Source of the DNA: Promethearchaeia archaeon
GTDB taxonomy: Archaea > Asgardarchaeota > Lokiarchaeia > Sigyniarchaeales > SOKP01
Direction of reading: 5' to 3'
Length of the DNA: 7,799 nucleotides
Assembly (NCBI GenBank): GCA_029856295.1
Contig: JAHQWS010000092.1
Span: forward strand, 1 to 7,799
Shown in pieces: positions 1 through 5,916 of the stretch (its first letter is position 1; each line of letters begins with the position of its first letter). Both the position numbers and the translations under genes were made by a program. The notes under the pieces are model-generated. The model was not told the DNA's origin and did no database searches. It worked only from the letters and a program-made list of their open reading frames with translations.

Positions 1-1
1 A

Positions 2-604
2 CCCAATATGGTTGGTGAAATGAGAAAGATTGATGAGAAAGGCTTTAAACTAGTAGAAACAAGTGATCCTAATTCCATTAATATTATAGAAACATTTCAT
101 GCTAAGAATTCAGAAATTAATTTAGCTGTCCTAAAAACGCCCGGACATACACCAGATCATCAGAGTGCTGTTTTTATGAAAGACGGAGTAATTGATTTCA
201 TATTCTTTGGAGAAGCCGTAGGAACTTTATATCATTCCTCTAAACTTATAACCCTTCCAGTTTCTGCTCCAATCCATTATAATTTTAAAGAAGATATGAA
301 AACAACTGAAAATTTAAAGAAACTAGACATTCAAAAAGCAGGTTTTAGTCATTTTGGTATTGTAAATGGAAAGGAGAATGTGAAAAAAGTCTTGTTAGAC
401 CATGAATTATTCATGAAAGAGTTTCGGGCAAAAATTATTCAATATCACGATGAAAAAGACGAAACAAGATATATATGTGAAAAAATTACTCCATTTTTAC
501 TTTCTCGTTCAGATATGTTTAATGAGCAACACATGGTTCTTGATAACATGATACTTCAAGCAGCATATGGAGTTATGATGGATCTAGGATATCGAGATGG
601 GTAG
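2..604 (+). CDS. MBL-fold metallo-hydrolase, C-terminal part (5' end outside window)
   Basis: This is the C-terminal ~200 residues of a metallo-beta-lactamase-fold hydrolase. The frame is open to the left edge, and the N-terminal HxHxDH metal motif that the fold requires is absent, so the ATG at position 8 is probably an internal Met and roughly 100 or more residues lie outside. Numbering from that Met, the visible motifs are GHTPDH (metal His47), FFGEAVG (Glu69 where the bridging metal Asp usually sits) and FSHFG (His115). A helical C-terminal region follows, ending in YGVMMDLGYRDG. Such proteins hydrolyse thioesters, lactones, phosphoesters or similar bonds with two metal ions; the substrate cannot be told from sequence. 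No signal peptide or membrane segment is visible, so it is probably cytoplasmic. It converges on the symporter gene. The fold is secure, the function is not. Confidence 0.85.
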   Translation, partial: PNMVGEMRKIDEKGFKLVETSDPNSINIIETFHAKNSEINLAVLKTPGHTPDHQSAVFMKDGVIDFIFFGEAVGTLYHSSKLITLPVSAPIHYNFKEDMKTTENLKKLDIQKAGFSHFGIVNGKENVKKVLLDHELFMKEFRAKIIQYHDEKDETRYICEKITPFLLSRSDMFNEQHMVLDNMILQAAYGVMMDLGYRDG

Positions 605-631
605 TTTCATGCCATTCTAAATTTAAACCTG

Positions 632-645
632 AAAAAAAAAAAAAA
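632..645 (-). terminator. T14 tract, probable archaeal-type terminator for the symporter gene
   Basis: Fourteen consecutive A on the plus strand read as T14 on the minus strand, starting 9 bases after the TAA of the symporter gene. Archaeal RNA polymerase commonly terminates at T-rich runs without a hairpin, and I see no convincing stem-loop here. The tract lies between two convergent genes and would not act as a T tract for the plus-strand hydrolase gene. Its exact length is prone to sequencing error. Confidence 0.6.
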
Positions 646-654
646 GTATTTGAA

Positions 655-2007
655 TTATTTACGCTCCCATTCAAAATCAAGCGTGAGAAATTTCTTAGTG
701 TATATATAAGAGCAGATTAAAATAATCGAACAAATTGGCCCCCATAAGATAAAGCCGACTGAAAAGGAAGAGTTGCCCACTGTGATATTAGGTAAAGAAA
801 TAATAATACCTAAAATGAAAATGCCTCCCGCTTGGAAAATATTAAGAAGTATGCTTGGAAAACCTGTATATATCCCCGCCTTTAATTCTCCAGTAGACCT
901 TTCATCGTCTTCGGCCATATCAGCGTCTATGATGTAAGGAAATAAGAACCATCCACCTAGAATTGCTGCGATTCCAACTATAAAAATTATACCAAGGATT
1001 AGGTAAGAAGCTAGTGGAATTAAACCGAGTAAAGTAATTGGAAGAAAAATAACTCCCAATATGAAAAGGTATAAAAGGGTTTGTTTTTTGCCTTTTTTCT
1101 GTATTAACTTCCTCCATATATATAAGAAGAAAAAGATACACAGAAGTAAAACACCGGCAATAATAATAAAATCTGTTCCGCTTAACTGTAATACTACAAT
1201 AGCATAAGTTAGCATGATTGATGTTACCATAACCAATGCTATACCTGTAATTCCCCGCATTAAGGTCGTCAACACATAATTTCTATTTTTTAAAATTGTT
1301 TTTAAATTGACTGATAAACTAGATTCAATCTTAAAATTAGGTTCTGTTGGCATTAAAAAGACAAGTAAATAAAATAATGCAACTACAATAACCGCAAATA
1401 AGATTATAGGAATTAAAAATTCTGGTGGTATTATATTAGGATTCTTTTGAATTTTTTCAAATACTCCAGTTAAGATAAGTAATGTAAAAAGTGCCATTAC
1501 TCCATTTCCTATAAAATTGAAAGTATTTTGGAATTGTGATACCCTTGGACGTTCACTGGCCTCAAATTGTTCGGCGGCCCATGATTGATAAGGAGTTGTC
1601 ATACCATAACTTATACGGAAGATAATTTCCCATAATAATAGCCATAAGAACAGAGTGTTCTTATCGTTAAGATCTGGCAAAAATAACGCAGGTAATAAAA
1701 CTAGAATAAAAGAAATTCCAAGTAAGGGTGTTATTAATAGAATCCAAGGCTTCCTTCTGCCTATTCGCGTATATTTGGCGTCACTAATCCATCCTAATAA
1801 AAATTGAGAAGCTGCTATACTAAGATATCCCATAGCGAGAGCAAAACCCACAAGAAATGGAGAAACTCCATATGCGACAGTATAAAGTGTAAATAGGGCC
1901 CAGCCTTCAATCCCTAAAACAACAGACGTTCCAAATCTAGGCATCGCATATAAAAGAAATTTGCTTGTAGGATTTTCACTAGAAGAGTCTCTATTTGATT
2001 CATTCAT
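655..2007 (-). CDS. GPH-family (MelB-like, MFS) cation:sugar symporter
   Basis: A 450-residue integral membrane transporter of the glycoside-pentoside-hexuronide (GPH) branch of the major facilitator superfamily. After a short polar, Ser-rich N terminus (1-15), hydrophobic segments fill the rest, consistent with 12 helices in two halves. The key signature is GWISDAKYTRIGRRKPWIL (about 72-90), the loop 2-3 motif of this family with its Asp and basic cluster. In the second half, ADMAEDDERSTGELKAGIY matches the family's cytoplasmic D-x-DE...G-x-(x)-G-x-Y loop. Family members take up sugars or glycosides with Na+ or H+; the substrate here is unknown. Length is typical (about 450-470). ATG at 2007 starts at the expected distance before helix 1; no clear SD precedes it. 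It lies 85 bases downstream of the nucleotidase gene on the same strand and may be read separately. Confidence 0.88.
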   Translation of the reverse strand: MNESNRDSSSENPTSKFLLYAMPRFGTSVVLGIEGWALFTLYTVAYGVSPFLVGFALAMGYLSIAASQFLLGWISDAKYTRIGRRKPWILLITPLLGISFILVLLPALFLPDLNDKNTLFLWLLLWEIIFRISYGMTTPYQSWAAEQFEASERPRVSQFQNTFNFIGNGVMALFTLLILTGVFEKIQKNPNIIPPEFLIPIILFAVIVVALFYLLVFLMPTEPNFKIESSLSVNLKTILKNRNYVLTTLMRGITGIALVMVTSIMLTYAIVVLQLSGTDFIIIAGVLLLCIFFFLYIWRKLIQKKGKKQTLLYLFILGVIFLPITLLGLIPLASYLILGIIFIVGIAAILGGWFLFPYIIDADMAEDDERSTGELKAGIYTGFPSILLNIFQAGGIFILGIIISLPNITVGNSSFSVGFILWGPICSIILICSYIYTKKFLTLDFEWERK

Positions 2008-2067
2008 GATAATAACGTCTTATAGTTAAAATTAAATCTTCGTTCAATATTGTAAAGTTTAGTTGTA

Positions 2068-2080
2068 CTAATATAAAAAT
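2068..2080 (-). promoter_or_regulatory. Possible TATA-like box for the symporter gene
   Basis: On the minus strand this stretch reads ATTTTTATATTAG, an A/T box about 60 bases upstream of the symporter ATG. An archaeal start site about 25 bases further on would leave a 5' leader of roughly 35-45 bases. The surrounding DNA is AT-rich, so such boxes occur by chance. Confidence 0.25.
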
Positions 2081-2092
2081 CTTTGAGTTTCA

Positions 2093-2689
2093 TCACAAAT
2101 TAAGTTTAAAATTTATAAAAACTAATTTTTCATACACTTCATTCCAATTATGGACTCTAATAATATTATTCTCGCAAATGAAGTTTTGATTCCAAGGCTG
2201 ATCGTATAAAAGTAAATGTCTATCTTTCATCAGTTTAATTGCATCTGCTAAATGGGGATTATCATCCACGTATACATCGAACTCATAATCTTGCTTAGAA
2301 GCATATGGTTTATGGTGCACTAAAATAAGGTCTATATACTGCTCCCCTTTTTTTATACCGTGAAAATTTAATTTCTCAATAATTTGATCCCTATATTGAG
2401 AAGCTCTTGCTGAAAGGATGTATACTTCATGAGACCGATTTACTTTCTCTAAAAAATCTGGGGCTGTTTCATCAATAAAAGGAACAGACGTCGTATTTTC
2501 GTATATTTGAAAAAATATTTCAAATGCTTCTTCCTCGGTTATGTTCCAATCATTAAAAAACTCCCAGCGTGTTACATCATTTTTAGAATATGAAGTTCCA
2601 TGTTTTTTGTTGAAAATTTCGCAGAAGTTCACCACTAAATCAAGTAAAACACCATCTATATCAATAGCAATTTTCAATTTTCTTACCAC
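2093..2689 (-). CDS. NT5C/YqfW-type HAD-superfamily nucleotidase (putative 5'-nucleotidase)
   Basis: A 198-residue soluble HAD phosphatase of the 5'(3')-deoxyribonucleotidase-like (NT5C) type. HAD motifs are in order: motif I DIDGVL with nucleophile Asp10 and Asp12; motif II ILSARAS with Ser93; a Lys near HHKP (Lys127, or Lys132) for motif III; motif IV VDDNP with Asp142-Asp143. The C-terminal pattern LLYDQPWNQ (about 160-168) then NNIIRVHNWNEV is characteristic of the small YqfW-like nucleotidases. Expected activity is Mg-dependent dephosphorylation of a nucleotide or other small phosphate ester in the cytoplasm; the substrate is not predictable. The start is GTG at 2689, 18 bases after the stop of the crotonase-family gene, so the two are probably cotranscribed. 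The SD is weak (AAAAAGAAT). A TTG four codons later is an alternative that would trim the N terminus close to the first beta strand. Confidence 0.85.
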   Translation of the reverse strand: MVRKLKIAIDIDGVLLDLVVNFCEIFNKKHGTSYSKNDVTRWEFFNDWNITEEEAFEIFFQIYENTTSVPFIDETAPDFLEKVNRSHEVYILSARASQYRDQIIEKLNFHGIKKGEQYIDLILVHHKPYASKQDYEFDVYVDDNPHLADAIKLMKDRHLLLYDQPWNQNFICENNIIRVHNWNEVYEKLVFINFKLNL

Positions 2690-2707
2690 TATTCTTTTTC
2701 GGATAAA

Positions 2708-3478
2708 TTATTGAAATTTAGAGAAATCAGGCTTTCGGCGTTCATAGAATGCAGCGAATGCTTCCTTTGCCTCTGGAGATTTTAATCTTCGCATAAATTG
2801 CACGCCCTCATATACTACGATTTCATCTAAATTTACAGGAATATGCCGCTTCATAAGCGATTTGGTCAATCGGACTGATGCCGGTGGTTGATTAGCTAGA
2901 CGCTTTGCCTCTGCCATTGCCTTCTCAAGTAAATTTTCATCTAAAAAAATTTTATTAACCAGTCCGATCTTATAAGCATCTTGAGCTGAGAAGAAATCCC
3001 CAAGGTAAAACATTTCTGCTGCACGCTGATAACCTGCTAGCCGGGGCAGCAAATAGCCTGACCCAAACTCAGGACATAACCCCAGACTAACAAATGGTAG
3101 CTGAAATTTAGCATTATTTCCGGCATACACCAAATCAAAGTGAAATAGCATGGTTGTTCCAATTCCTACCGCATAACCACCCACAGCAGCAATAAGGGGC
3201 TTCTTAGCATCAGTAATTGTTTTCATAAAATCTCCCACTGGATTTGACCCGTCTGATGGAGGTGGGCTCTGAAAATCCTTTAAGTCATTTCCTGCCGTAT
3301 ATATCTCTTTCTGTCCATGAAGTAATATTACCCGAATTGAGGGATCCTCATCAGCGTTGTTTATAGCATTTGCCATTTCCCGATACATCTCTCTCGTAAG
3401 AGCATTTCTTTTTTTAGGTCGGTTTATCTCAATTCGTAAAATATTTTCATTTGATTCTGTTATTATTTGTTCGCTCAT
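2708..3478 (-). CDS. Enoyl-CoA hydratase/isomerase (crotonase) superfamily, probably delta3-delta2-enoyl-CoA isomerase type
   Basis: A full-length 256-residue crotonase-fold protein. The CoA oxyanion hole is formed by TAGNDL (Ala62-Gly63) and GYAVGIG (Gly105), and the C-terminal helix FAAFYERRKPDF is typical. Aligning around Asp115, the two catalytic glutamates of true enoyl-CoA hydratases (rat Glu144 and Glu164) fall on Thr109 and Phe129, so hydratase chemistry is unlikely. Instead GLCPEFGSGYLLPR carries Glu137 at the place of the catalytic Glu of ECI2/PECI-type delta3-delta2-enoyl-CoA isomerases (human ECI2 has SPEGCSSY). It would shift a double bond in an acyl-CoA during fatty- or organic-acid breakdown; other crotonase reactions remain possible. 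ATG at 3478 fits the usual N terminus; no strong SD precedes it. It is first in a two-gene unit with the nucleotidase and diverges from the 2-oxoacid oxidoreductase operon. Confidence 0.88.
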   Translation of the reverse strand: MSEQIITESNENILRIEINRPKKRNALTREMYREMANAINNADEDPSIRVILLHGQKEIYTAGNDLKDFQSPPPSDGSNPVGDFMKTITDAKKPLIAAVGGYAVGIGTTMLFHFDLVYAGNNAKFQLPFVSLGLCPEFGSGYLLPRLAGYQRAAEMFYLGDFFSAQDAYKIGLVNKIFLDENLLEKAMAEAKRLANQPPASVRLTKSLMKRHIPVNLDEIVVYEGVQFMRRLKSPEAKEAFAAFYERRKPDFSKFQ

Positions 3479-3610
3479 AATCTTCTTTTATTGTTCTATT
3501 TTGATATGTGACAATTATTATTCCATATTAGAAATCCTTTTTCAAATTGATTATTTCTATTGAAGTTCAAATGAAATAGGAATTATTATTCAATTTGTAT
3601 AAATTTAATC

Positions 3611-3620
3611 TATAAAATTT
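3611..3620 (+). promoter_or_regulatory. Candidate TATA box for the 2-oxoacid oxidoreductase operon
   Basis: TATAAAATTT lies 71 bases before the end of the intergenic region. A start about 25 bases downstream, near 3640-3645, would give a leader of about 50 bases carrying the SD-like site at 3678-3686. It is the best TATA match in this region, but the surroundings are almost entirely A/T, so the assignment is tentative. Confidence 0.35.
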
Positions 3621-3677
3621 AAATTCTTGATAGGATTTACATTATAGAAATAACAATTAAAATAACAAATATAAAGT

Positions 3678-3686
3678 GAGTTGATC
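3678..3686 (+). promoter_or_regulatory. Strong SD-like site that points to an ATT start for the gamma-delta gene
   Basis: GAGTTGATC matches 8 of 9 bases of GAGGTGATC, the complement of the conserved 3' end of 16S rRNA. The next in-frame codon at a usable distance is ATT at 3691, four bases after the site (nine after the GAG-G-equivalent part). No ATG, GTG or TTG in the correct frame lies between the in-frame TGA at 3682-3684 and the ATG at 3850, which is inside the conserved domain. Confidence 0.55.
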
Positions 3687-3690
3687 GAAA

Positions 3691-4689
3691 ATTCTCGCTG
3701 AAAAACAAGTAAAAGATGCTTTAAAAGAAACCTCTATAAGCTTACGATTTCATGCAAGAGGCGGTCAAGGTGGTGTTACCGCCTCAAATTTATGTGTAGA
3801 AGCTTTTTATGGATATGGGGTTTGTCAACCTAAATTTGGAGCTGAACGTATGGGGTCTCCTACAGAAAGCTACGTTCGTTTAAGTTTAAATGAAGATTTA
3901 GTAAGGTCAAATGAGCAGGTTTATGCCCCTCATTTTGTATCTGTACTAGATCCTTCTTTATTAGGGGAGGTCGATGTTACTGCTGGGATTCCTGAAGGCG
4001 GATGGTTAATCGTAAATACAGTGATGAATCAGTTAGATATACAAGATATTGTAAAAAGGAAAGATTTGAATATAGCGACAATTGATGCGACCAGAATAGC
4101 CTTAGATATACTTGGTAGGAATATAACAAATACAATAATTTTAGGTGCTTTAGTAAGAGTTTCTCATCTTTTCACAATTGAAGAATTATCCGATGCAATA
4201 ATGATGAGATTCAAAGGGGAAATAGCTGGAAAAAATATTAAAGCCATTCAACAAGCATATGAAGAAACATGTATTTATGAGATTGGTAAGGACGTCGACT
4301 TTTTTGTTCATACTAAAGTTCCTTGGCAACAAGTTGACTTAGGTTTGCCAGGTTATAAAGAATTAGATAAAGCAGGAGTATGGTATTGTGATGAGAATAT
4401 TATTCAAGTAGGGAGTGACCAAGTGAATACGGGATCTTGGGGCGAATGGGAAATTCTATGGGATAAGGATACATGTACTGATTGTGCACAATGCTGGTAT
4501 ATTTGTCCGGATTTTGCAATTATAAGAGAAAAAGGTGATGATGGATTGTGGCATATGGCTGGAATTGATATTTATCATTGTAAATCTTGTCAGAATTGCC
4601 TAAATATTTGCCCAGTAAATGCTATTACTAAAAGGATGAAACAGGGTCCAGCCTCATGTGCGGCACCCGAAGAAAGTGGAGGGAATTGA
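3691..4689 (+). CDS. porCD: 2-oxoacid:ferredoxin oxidoreductase, fused gamma-delta subunit (pyruvate type); apparent ATT start
   Basis: A 332-residue fusion of the gamma and delta subunits of a pyruvate/2-ketoacid:ferredoxin oxidoreductase. The gamma domain (about 17-200) begins with LRFHARGGQGGVTA and continues PKFGAERMGSPTESYVR, both classic gamma motifs. The delta domain (about 240-320) is a ferredoxin with two [4Fe-4S] motifs: Cys262/265/268/272 (CTDCAQCWYIC) and Cys297/300/303/307 (CKSCQNCLNIC). It passes electrons from the ThDP site to external ferredoxin. The first ATG (3850) would delete the ARGGQGG motif, so the true start must be upstream; an in-frame TGA at 3682 limits it, leaving ATT at 3691 behind a good SD-like site. 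The alternative is a one-base error in the AAAA run at 3688-3691, which would join the frame to TTG at 3681. It is the first gene of the operon, with one base before the alpha ATG. Whether the substrate is pyruvate or a branched 2-oxoacid is open. Confidence 0.85.
   Translation: MLAEKQVKDALKETSISLRFHARGGQGGVTASNLCVEAFYGYGVCQPKFGAERMGSPTESYVRLSLNEDLVRSNEQVYAPHFVSVLDPSLLGEVDVTAGIPEGGWLIVNTVMNQLDIQDIVKRKDLNIATIDATRIALDILGRNITNTIILGALVRVSHLFTIEELSDAIMMRFKGEIAGKNIKAIQQAYEETCIYEIGKDVDFFVHTKVPWQQVDLGLPGYKELDKAGVWYCDENIIQVGSDQVNTGSWGEWEILWDKDTCTDCAQCWYICPDFAIIREKGDDGLWHMAGIDIYHCKSCQNCLNICPVNAITKRMKQGPASCAAPEESGGN
4678..4682 (+). promoter_or_regulatory. Ribosome binding site fixing the alpha-subunit start at 4691
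   Basis: GGAGG lies 8 bases before the ATG at 4691, inside the last codons of the gamma-delta gene. It favours 4691 over the in-frame upstream ATG at 4658, which has no such site and would overlap the upstream gene by 32 bases while adding an unconserved stretch. Confidence 0.75.
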
Positions 4690-4690
4690 A

Positions 4691-5914
4691 ATGTCTGTCG
4701 AGCCTATGAAATTATTTTTTAAAGAAATTAAAGAGCCCACTGAAACTGCTATGATAGGAAATTATGCCGTAGCAGGAGGGGTAACTCAGACAGATCCCGA
4801 TGTAATATGTGCGTTTCCTATTACTCCACAGACGCAATCTGTAGAGGGACTTTCTGATGTTGTCCATCAGGGAAGATTAAAGGCGGCTTTTGTAAATGTA
4901 GAATCAGAATTGGCAGCAATAAGCTATTCTACCGCAGCGGCAGCAGTAGGAGCTAGGGTATTCACGGCTACCGCATCTCAAGGATACTTATTAATGGCAG
5001 AAGCATTACCTATGGCTGTTGGTTGGCGAGTTCCTTTAACAATGATGATATCTGCCCGTGCTTTTAATGCCCCTAATTTATCTATATGGAATAGTTGGGA
5101 GTTTGTATTGACAGATTTTGGCTGGAATTGTATCGTATCTGAAAATGTTCAAGAAACCTATGATGCAGCGATACTATCTGTAATGATTTCTGATAAGTCT
5201 TTATTCCCTACTATGTTCGTGCATGATGGTTTTATAATTTCTCATTCTGTCCAAAAATTAACCTTAATCCCTGATAAGACTGTTCGCGAATTAACTCCTA
5301 AAAAACCACGGCACACAATTAATACTAAGAAACCTGGAACTTGGGGAGGGATAGTCACCCCCAGTTTCTTCATGGAAGGAAGAAAGAATCTAGATGAAGC
5401 AAAACAACCAGTATTAGGAATCATGAGGGAAACCTTCAAAGAATTCGGAAAAGCGACCGGTAGGCAATATGACTTAATTGAGACTTATAATTTAGATAAT
5501 TCTTCGAAAACCGCTTTTATTACTATGGGTTCAATGTGTGGAAATATTATAAGTTGGATGACTAAAAATAAAGACGTGGGTCTCATAAAAGTAAGGGCAT
5601 ATCGACCGTTTCCTTATGAGGAATTACAGAAAATCGTCCAAGAACATGATCTAGAAAAATTAATTATTTTAGAGAAATCTGATTCATTAAATAACCTCTT
5701 GCCACCATTTTCTACTTCTATTGCAACTGCGTTATATCCTCTTGGGACTTTACTTAGAAGTTTTATTGTTGGATTAGGAGGTCGTGATGTTACTCAAGAT
5801 GAATTTGATATCGCGAAAAAGAAAATGGAAGCTGTTAAAGATATGAAAGGACCGCTCTACATGTATCTAGGTGTTCGAGAAACAAAAAATAAAATATTAG
5901 GAGTGGATATGTAA
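4691..5914 (+). CDS. porA: 2-oxoacid:ferredoxin oxidoreductase alpha subunit (pyruvate type)
   Basis: A 407-residue alpha subunit, which carries the pyrimidine-binding ThDP domain and the transketolase C-terminal-like domain. Seen in order: FPITPQT (42-48), the substrate-site motif; NVESELAAIS with Glu71, the conserved Glu that contacts the ThDP pyrimidine; FTATASQG (91-98); SARAFNAP with Arg123, likely the substrate carboxylate contact; AYRPFPYEEL (303-312); GLGGRDVT (361-368) near the end. Length and ends are normal for the family. The loop after Arg123 (SIWNSWEFVLTDFGW) departs from the usual IWNDHSD-x-M-x-x-RDTGW pattern, and the segment 330-352 lacks the usual Gly-rich sequence. This could mean an altered substrate or CoA site, so pyruvate is only the default guess. 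It works with gamma-delta and beta in the cytoplasm: 2-oxoacid + CoA + oxidised ferredoxin to acyl-CoA + CO2 + reduced ferredoxin. Confidence 0.9.
   Translation: MSVEPMKLFFKEIKEPTETAMIGNYAVAGGVTQTDPDVICAFPITPQTQSVEGLSDVVHQGRLKAAFVNVESELAAISYSTAAAAVGARVFTATASQGYLLMAEALPMAVGWRVPLTMMISARAFNAPNLSIWNSWEFVLTDFGWNCIVSENVQETYDAAILSVMISDKSLFPTMFVHDGFIISHSVQKLTLIPDKTVRELTPKKPRHTINTKKPGTWGGIVTPSFFMEGRKNLDEAKQPVLGIMRETFKEFGKATGRQYDLIETYNLDNSSKTAFITMGSMCGNIISWMTKNKDVGLIKVRAYRPFPYEELQKIVQEHDLEKLIILEKSDSLNNLLPPFSTSIATALYPLGTLLRSFIVGLGGRDVTQDEFDIAKKKMEAVKDMKGPLYMYLGVRETKNKILGVDM
5900..5908 (+). promoter_or_regulatory. Ribosome binding site of the beta subunit
   Basis: GGAGTGGAT, an imperfect GGAGGTGAT, lies 8 bases before the ATG at 5917 and within the end of the alpha gene. 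It supports 5917 as a genuine start, which matters because the encoded protein begins in the middle of the usual beta-subunit order. Confidence 0.65.
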
Positions 5915-5916
5915 AA

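Larger units (their letters stand above)
3479..3690. other. Divergent intergenic region, about 210 bases
   Basis: A very AT-rich stretch between the minus-strand crotonase-family gene and the plus-strand oxidoreductase operon. It must contain the promoters of both units unless either is read from outside. Plus-strand A/T boxes occur at 3596-3604 and 3611-3620. On the minus strand I see only weak A/T-rich candidates. I found no RNA gene, clear inverted repeat or credible small gene here; an open frame running across 3357-3563 is overlap with the antisense of the crotonase gene plus AT-rich filler. Confidence 0.6.

Noticed and set aside
920..1141. Minus-strand open frame inside the symporter gene
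   Set aside because: It is a shifted-frame overlap with a well-supported transporter and shows no motif of its own.
3357..3563. Plus-strand open frame across the 5' end of the crotonase-family gene and the intergenic region
   Set aside because: It is antisense to conserved crotonase sequence and then low-complexity, hydrophobic by AT bias; no start signal.
3681..3701. Short TTG-started leader peptide of six codons ahead of the gamma-delta gene
   Set aside because: It has no binding site at a proper distance and its TTG lies inside the SD-like sequence. It is more easily explained by chance or by a one-base sequence error.
3850..4689. ATG at 3850 as the start of the gamma-delta gene
   Set aside because: It would remove the first 53 residues, including the ARGGQGG motif that is essential in the gamma family and is encoded in the same frame just upstream.
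4658..4690. Upstream ATG for the alpha subunit, adding 11 residues
   Set aside because: It overlaps the gamma-delta gene by 32 bases, lacks a binding site, and adds an unconserved stretch. The GGAGG at 4678-4682 fits the ATG at 4691.
5242..5439. Minus-strand open frame inside the alpha-subunit gene
   Set aside because: It is antisense to a conserved coding region with no independent evidence.
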